The translations under genes and the position numbers were made by a program. From JAMOBE01 sp039908285 (GTDB taxonomy: Bacteria > Pseudomonadota > Alphaproteobacteria > Rhodospirillales > Rhodospirillaceae): a DNA stretch of 63,832 nt. The stretch spans positions 1 through 63,832 of the forward strand of contig JAMOBE010000011.1 of assembly GCA_039908285.1 (NCBI GenBank), given 5' to 3'. Within the stretch, counting starts at the first letter, position 1. Each line of letters starts with the position of its first letter. Positions 60,614 to 63,832 of this stretch are shown here, piece by piece. Under the pieces are notes generated by a model. The model had not been told where the DNA came from. It did no database searches and saw nothing but the letters and a program-made list of their open reading frames with translations.

Positions 60614-61216
60614 ATGACGGAAATAGGCGCCATAGTTCTTGCCGCCGGGCTGTCGAGCCGGATGTCTGGGCGCAACAAGTTGCTGCTGCCCGTCGGCGGC
60701 AGGCCCATGGTGACGCGGGTGGTGATGGCGGCGCTCGAGTCGCGGGCGGCTCCGGTGATCGTGGTGACCGGACATGATCGCGCCGCGGTCGAGGCGGCGC
60801 TTCGGGACCTGCCGGTTGGTCTGGTCCACGCCGCCGACCACGCGCTTGGCCTGTCGGCGTCGCTGCGGCGAGGTCTCGAAGCCCTGCCGGCGGAGGTGAC
60901 GGGTGCCGTGGTCTGCCTTGGCGACATGCCGGGGGTGACGGCCGATCACATCGACGCCCTGATCGACGCCGTTGCTGCTGGGCCGAGCACCGAGGTCCTG
61001 GTCCCCACCTTCGCCGGACGGCGCGGCAATCCGGTGCTGTGGGGACGGGCGCACTTCGCCGCGCTGCAGGCGGTCACCGGCGACCGGGGCGGGCGGGATT
61101 TGATGCGTACCGTGCCGGTGCGGGAGGTGCCCGTGGCCGACGACGGCGTGCTGCGGGACATCGACAGCCCAGCCGATCTGGCGAGAGAAACAGATAACAC
61201 GGATGAACACGGATAA
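60614..61216 (+). CDS. MocA-like nucleotidyltransferase (molybdopterin cytidylyltransferase family)
   Basis: A 200-residue NTP transferase of the MobA/MocA superfamily. The nucleotide loop is VLAAGLSSRMSGRNKLLLPVGG near residues 7-28. VTGHDRAAVEAAL is near 55, VCLGDMPGVTADHIDAL near 105 with the metal Asp, and a FAGRRGNPVLWGR C-terminal motif near 138. It may attach CMP to molybdopterin for a molybdenum enzyme, though none is seen here. The last codons (DNTDEHG) and the stop codon are made by the family C repeat at 61191-61222, so the C-terminus has been rewritten. Confidence 0.82.
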   Translation: MTEIGAIVLAAGLSSRMSGRNKLLLPVGGRPMVTRVVMAALESRAAPVIVVTGHDRAAVEAALRDLPVGLVHAADHALGLSASLRRGLEALPAEVTGAVVCLGDMPGVTADHIDALIDAVAAGPSTEVLVPTFAGRRGNPVLWGRAHFAALQAVTGDRGGRDLMRTVPVREVPVADDGVLRDIDSPADLARETDNTDEHG

Positions 61217-61222
61217 GAAGGG
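61191..61222. repeat. Family C half-element
   Basis: CAGATAACACGGATGAACAC followed by GGATAAGAAGGGA matches the left end of the copy at 62690-62893. The rest of the element is absent. It supplies the mocA-like stop codon and ends just before the gabD ribosome-binding site. Confidence 0.75.
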
Positions 61223-61230
61223 AGCGAGCC

Positions 61231-62685
61231 ATGAAACTTGCCGAGTCGCGTCTTCTGCGTGGTCAGGGCTATATCGACGGGATCTGGACTGGGGCGGAGG
61301 GTGGACGCACCTTCGCGGTCACCGATCCCGCCGACGGCCGGGTCATCGCCGAGGTGGCCGACATGGGCGGGGTGGAGGCGCGGCGGGCCGTGGCGGCGGC
61401 CTATGCCGCCTGGCCGGCCTGGCGGGCGCGGCCGGCCAGGGAGCGGGCCGCCATCCTGCGCGCCTGGTACACCCTGATCGTCGCCGCGACCGAGGACCTG
61501 GCCACGCTCCTGACCGCCGAGCAGGGCAAGCCGCTGGCCGAGGCTCGCGGCGAGGTGGCCTATGGCGCGAGTTTCGTCGAGTGGTATGCCGAGGAGGCGC
61601 GGCGGGTCTATGGCGACATCATTCCCGAGCCGCGGCCGGGCCAGCGACTGCTGGTCACCAAGGAGCCCATCGGGGTGGTGGCCGCCGTCACGCCGTGGAA
61701 TTTCCCCGTGGCCATGATCACCCGCAAGGTGGCTCCGGCGCTGGCGGCGGGCTGCACGGTGGTGATCAAGCCGGCCGAGGACACGCCGCTCTGCGCCCTG
61801 GCCCTGGCCGACCTGGCGGAGCGGGCCGGGTTTCCGGCGGGCGTGATCAACGTCGTCCCCTGTCTCGACCCGGTCCCGGTCGGCGCCGAGCTGACCGCGA
61901 ATCCACTGGTGCGCAAGCTGTCATTCACCGGCTCCACCGAGATTGGCCGGCTGCTGATGCGCCAATGCGCCGACACGGTGAAGAAGGTCTCCCTGGAGCT
62001 GGGCGGCAATGCCCCCTTCATCGTCTTCGACGACGCCGACGTCGACGCGGCGGTCATGGGCGCCATCGCCTCCAAGTATCGCAACGCCGGCCAGACCTGC
62101 GTGTGCGCCAATCGCCTGCTGATTCAGGAGGGAGTCTACGACGTCTTCGCCGAGAAACTGGCGCGGGCGGTGTCGGGACTGACGGTGGGTCGCGGGGCGG
62201 AGGCGGGCGTCACCACCGGACCGCTGATCAACGTCCAGGCCCTGGAAAAGGTCGAGTCTCTACTGGCCGACGCCCTGGCCGGCGGGGCGAAGGTGGTGGT
62301 GGGAGGTCGGCGCCATGCCCTGGGCGGCACCTTCTTCGAGCCGACGGTGCTGCGCGACGTCACCCCGGCGATGCGTCTCGCCAACGAGGAGATCTTCGGC
62401 CCCGTGGCGCCGCTCTATCGCTTCCACACCGAGGCCGAGGCGATCCGGCTTGCCAACGACACCCAGTATGGCCTGGCGGCGTATTTTTTCGCCCGCGACA
62501 TCGGCCGGGTCTGGCGGGTGGCCGATGCCCTGGAGTACGGGATCATCGGCATCAACGAGGGCATCATCTCGACCGAGGTGGCTCCCTTCGGCGGCATGAA
62601 GCAATCCGGCATCGGCCGTGAGGGTTCCCGCTACGGCATGGACGAGTTCCTGGAACTCAAGTACCTCTGCATGGGGGGGTTGTAA
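61231..62685 (+). CDS. gabD: NAD(P)-dependent succinate-semialdehyde dehydrogenase
   Basis: A 484-residue aldehyde dehydrogenase of the SSADH branch, oxidising succinate semialdehyde to succinate. The NAD-binding motif is AAVTPWNFPVAMITRK near 148, the catalytic Glu is in KVSLELGGNAPFIVF near 252, and the nucleophile Cys is in YRNAGQTCVCANRLLI near 287. The C-terminal signature is IISTEVAPFGGMKQSGIGREGSRYG (quoted by GGMKQSGIGREG). ATG follows GGGAGCGAGCC. The partner GABA aminotransferase is not in this window. Confidence 0.92.
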   Translation: MKLAESRLLRGQGYIDGIWTGAEGGRTFAVTDPADGRVIAEVADMGGVEARRAVAAAYAAWPAWRARPARERAAILRAWYTLIVAATEDLATLLTAEQGKPLAEARGEVAYGASFVEWYAEEARRVYGDIIPEPRPGQRLLVTKEPIGVVAAVTPWNFPVAMITRKVAPALAAGCTVVIKPAEDTPLCALALADLAERAGFPAGVINVVPCLDPVPVGAELTANPLVRKLSFTGSTEIGRLLMRQCADTVKKVSLELGGNAPFIVFDDADVDAAVMGAIASKYRNAGQTCVCANRLLIQEGVYDVFAEKLARAVSGLTVGRGAEAGVTTGPLINVQALEKVESLLADALAGGAKVVVGGRRHALGGTFFEPTVLRDVTPAMRLANEEIFGPVAPLYRFHTEAEAIRLANDTQYGLAAYFFARDIGRVWRVADALEYGIIGINEGIISTEVAPFGGMKQSGIGREGSRYGMDEFLELKYLCMGGL

Positions 62686-62689
62686 GAAA

Positions 62690-62893
62690 AAAGATGCAAC
62701 ACGGATGAACACGGATAAGAAGGGATGGACACGGATGCAGGGTTGTCATGACAATGACCCGTCTTCGTCCTTATAATAAAGAATAACATATATCTACAAC
62801 AGACGGTCCACATATGCTTCACCGAAGCTTATGTCAAACTCCGCTGCATCCGTGTTTATCTCTTCTTATCCGTGTTCATCCGTGTTGCGTCTT
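62690..62893. mobile_element. Family C MITE-like element, copy 2
   Basis: About 204 bp with inverted ends AAGATGCAACACGGATGAAC and CCGTGTTGCGTCTT. It is in the opposite orientation to the copy at 53379-53580, and shares the internal TATGTCAAACTCCGC (inverse of CGGAGTTTGACATA there). No coding capacity. The right end provides the last residues (TQHG) and stop codon of the OGT-like gene at 62876. Confidence 0.8.
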
Positions 62894-63832
62894 CTTCCTT
62901 CTTCCTTCTTCCTCTCTCTCGCACCATCCCCGCCACAGGTCGCGATAGGCCGTCTCGACCGATCGCGTATAGAGGGCCGGATTCCCCACCGCCGATGCCG
63001 AAAGCCGTGGCCGCAGGTCGGAGCGCAGGGACGCGAGACGCGGCAGGTCGGCGGCTGTCCGCGCGGCGATGGCGACGTACTCCTCGGGCGTTTCGGCGAT
63101 GAATTCGTTCAACCCAAGCGCGGCATTGATGGCGGCGCCGTTCCGGCTGGCGGGGGTCTGTCCCCGGATCGTCACCACCGGCACGCCGAGCCACAGCGCC
63201 TCCAGGGTGGAGATGCCGCCGGTCTGGGGAAAGGGATCGAGGCCGATATCCACCCGGGCGAACATGGCCAGGTGCTCGTGGTGGGGGGAGCCCCCGAGGA
63301 AGTCCAGCCGATCACCGGAAAGACCGAGGGAGATGAGTGACTCGGCGAAACGCTGCCGGGTTTCCGGCGAATCGAGCTGGGTGTCCTTGACCAGGAGCCG
63401 CGTTCCCGGCACGGCGGCGAGCACCCGCGCCCACAGGGCCCGTGCTTCCGGCGAGATCTTGTCGAGGCGGTTGAAGCAGCCGAAGGTGACCGTTCCCGTC
63501 GCCAGGGCCGGAAGCGGCGCCACCGCGGGGGCGTAGTCCGGGGCTTCGTAGACCAGGAAACAGGGCAGGTCGACGACGGTCTCGGCATAGAACGGCCGCT
63601 CGGACTGCGGTATCTGCACCGGATCGGCGAAGAAGGCGTCCACGGTGGGCAGGCCGGTGCCGTGGGCATGGCCCCAGGCGGTCACCTGGATCGGCGCCGG
63701 CTTGTGGGCGAAAACCGCCAGGCGGTTGCCGATGGTATGGCCCGACAGGTCCACCAGGATGTCGATGCCGTCCCGGCGAATCTGCTCGGCCATGTCCTCG
63801 TCCGACACGCCGACGGTGTGGCGCCACAGGGA
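62876..63832 (-). CDS. SPINDLY/O-GlcNAc-transferase-like protein, C-terminal part (cut by window end)
   Basis: The C-terminal ~318 residues of a GT41-type glycosyltransferase; the 5' end, including any TPR region, lies outside the window. It shows ILVDLSGHTIGNRLAVFAHKPAPIQVTAWGHAHGTGLPTVD (quoted by GHTIGNRLAVFAHKPAP), GCFNRLDKISPEARALWARVL, RLLVKDTQ, LGLDPFPQTGGISTLEALWLG with the conserved Asp, and GVPVVTIRGQTPASR. The acidic/basic tail (REEEGRRKKTQHG) and stop codon are read from the family C repeat. Third such gene in the window. Confidence 0.88.
   Translation of the reverse strand, partial: SLWRHTVGVSDEDMAEQIRRDGIDILVDLSGHTIGNRLAVFAHKPAPIQVTAWGHAHGTGLPTVDAFFADPVQIPQSERPFYAETVVDLPCFLVYEAPDYAPAVAPLPALATGTVTFGCFNRLDKISPEARALWARVLAAVPGTRLLVKDTQLDSPETRQRFAESLISLGLSGDRLDFLGGSPHHEHLAMFARVDIGLDPFPQTGGISTLEALWLGVPVVTIRGQTPASRNGAAINAALGLNEFIAETPEEYVAIAARTAADLPRLASLRSDLRPRLSASAVGNPALYTRSVETAYRDLWRGWCEREEEGRRKKTQHG

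Overview
The window is a GC-rich stretch of an alphaproteobacterial chromosome, most likely from the order Rhodospirillales. This rests on gene families and gene order, not on a database search. Supporting points are the Coq7-DsbB-YqaA cluster, tandem small coiled-coil membrane proteins, many TPR proteins fused to O-GlcNAc-transferase-like domains, and a probable replication origin beside hemE, as in Caulobacter. There are no rRNA genes, CRISPR arrays, prophage or complete insertion sequences. One tRNA (Arg-ACG) is present.

Layout. 0-13 kb: a membrane protein, rsmB-gmhB, an operon of tsaC, a D2HGDH-type flavoprotein and an M48 protease (minus strand), a methyltransferase, an orphan PEP-utilizing enzyme, then bamD and recN. 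13-19 kb: xth, a secreted HExxH protein, erpA facing ccdA, and the overlapping serS-surE-pcm operon, whose SerS carries an extra segment of about 50 residues. 19-31 kb: a TPR/radical-SAM/SPASM protein, a large membrane patatin, the yqaA-dsbB-coq7-OGT operon, an acyl-CoA-ligase-like gene of less GC-rich composition, and a two-component pair. 31-44 kb: a small secreted protein, guaB plus a second RsmB-like methyltransferase, tRNA-Arg, an esterase, Uma2, a class IV aminotransferase, another TPR-OGT, a HigBA-like toxin-antitoxin pair bracketed by repeats, aroE-coaE-dnaQ and UDP-xylose synthase. 44-49 kb: two tandem degenerate EAL proteins, three small coiled-coil genes and an FkbM methyltransferase. 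49-53 kb: rho, hemJ, hemH and hemE, then a DnaA-box-rich gap that is the likely oriC. 53-64 kb: an RlmD-like methyltransferase at the end of a SpoIIE/RsbW/STAS partner-switching operon, a hybrid histidine kinase, a CBS protein, a tiny Lys-rich secreted protein with its own promoter and terminator, a MocA-like nucleotidyltransferase, gabD, and a third OGT-like gene cut by the window end.

The intergenic spaces hold at least four families of palindromic or inverted-repeat elements. Family A has CCCTCTCCCC palindromes with shared TGAAAATG ends. Family B has twin GGCC-rich palindromes around a CTCCCCAT core. Family C is a MITE-like element of about 205 bp ending in ACACGGAT-type repeats. Family D is a 161-bp long hairpin. 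Several genes take their last codons and stop codon from such an element. The most unusual local structure is the toxin-antitoxin pair at 39.9-40.5 kb. It lies between perfect 19-bp inverted repeats and between two colinear 136-bp direct repeats offset by exactly 996 bp.
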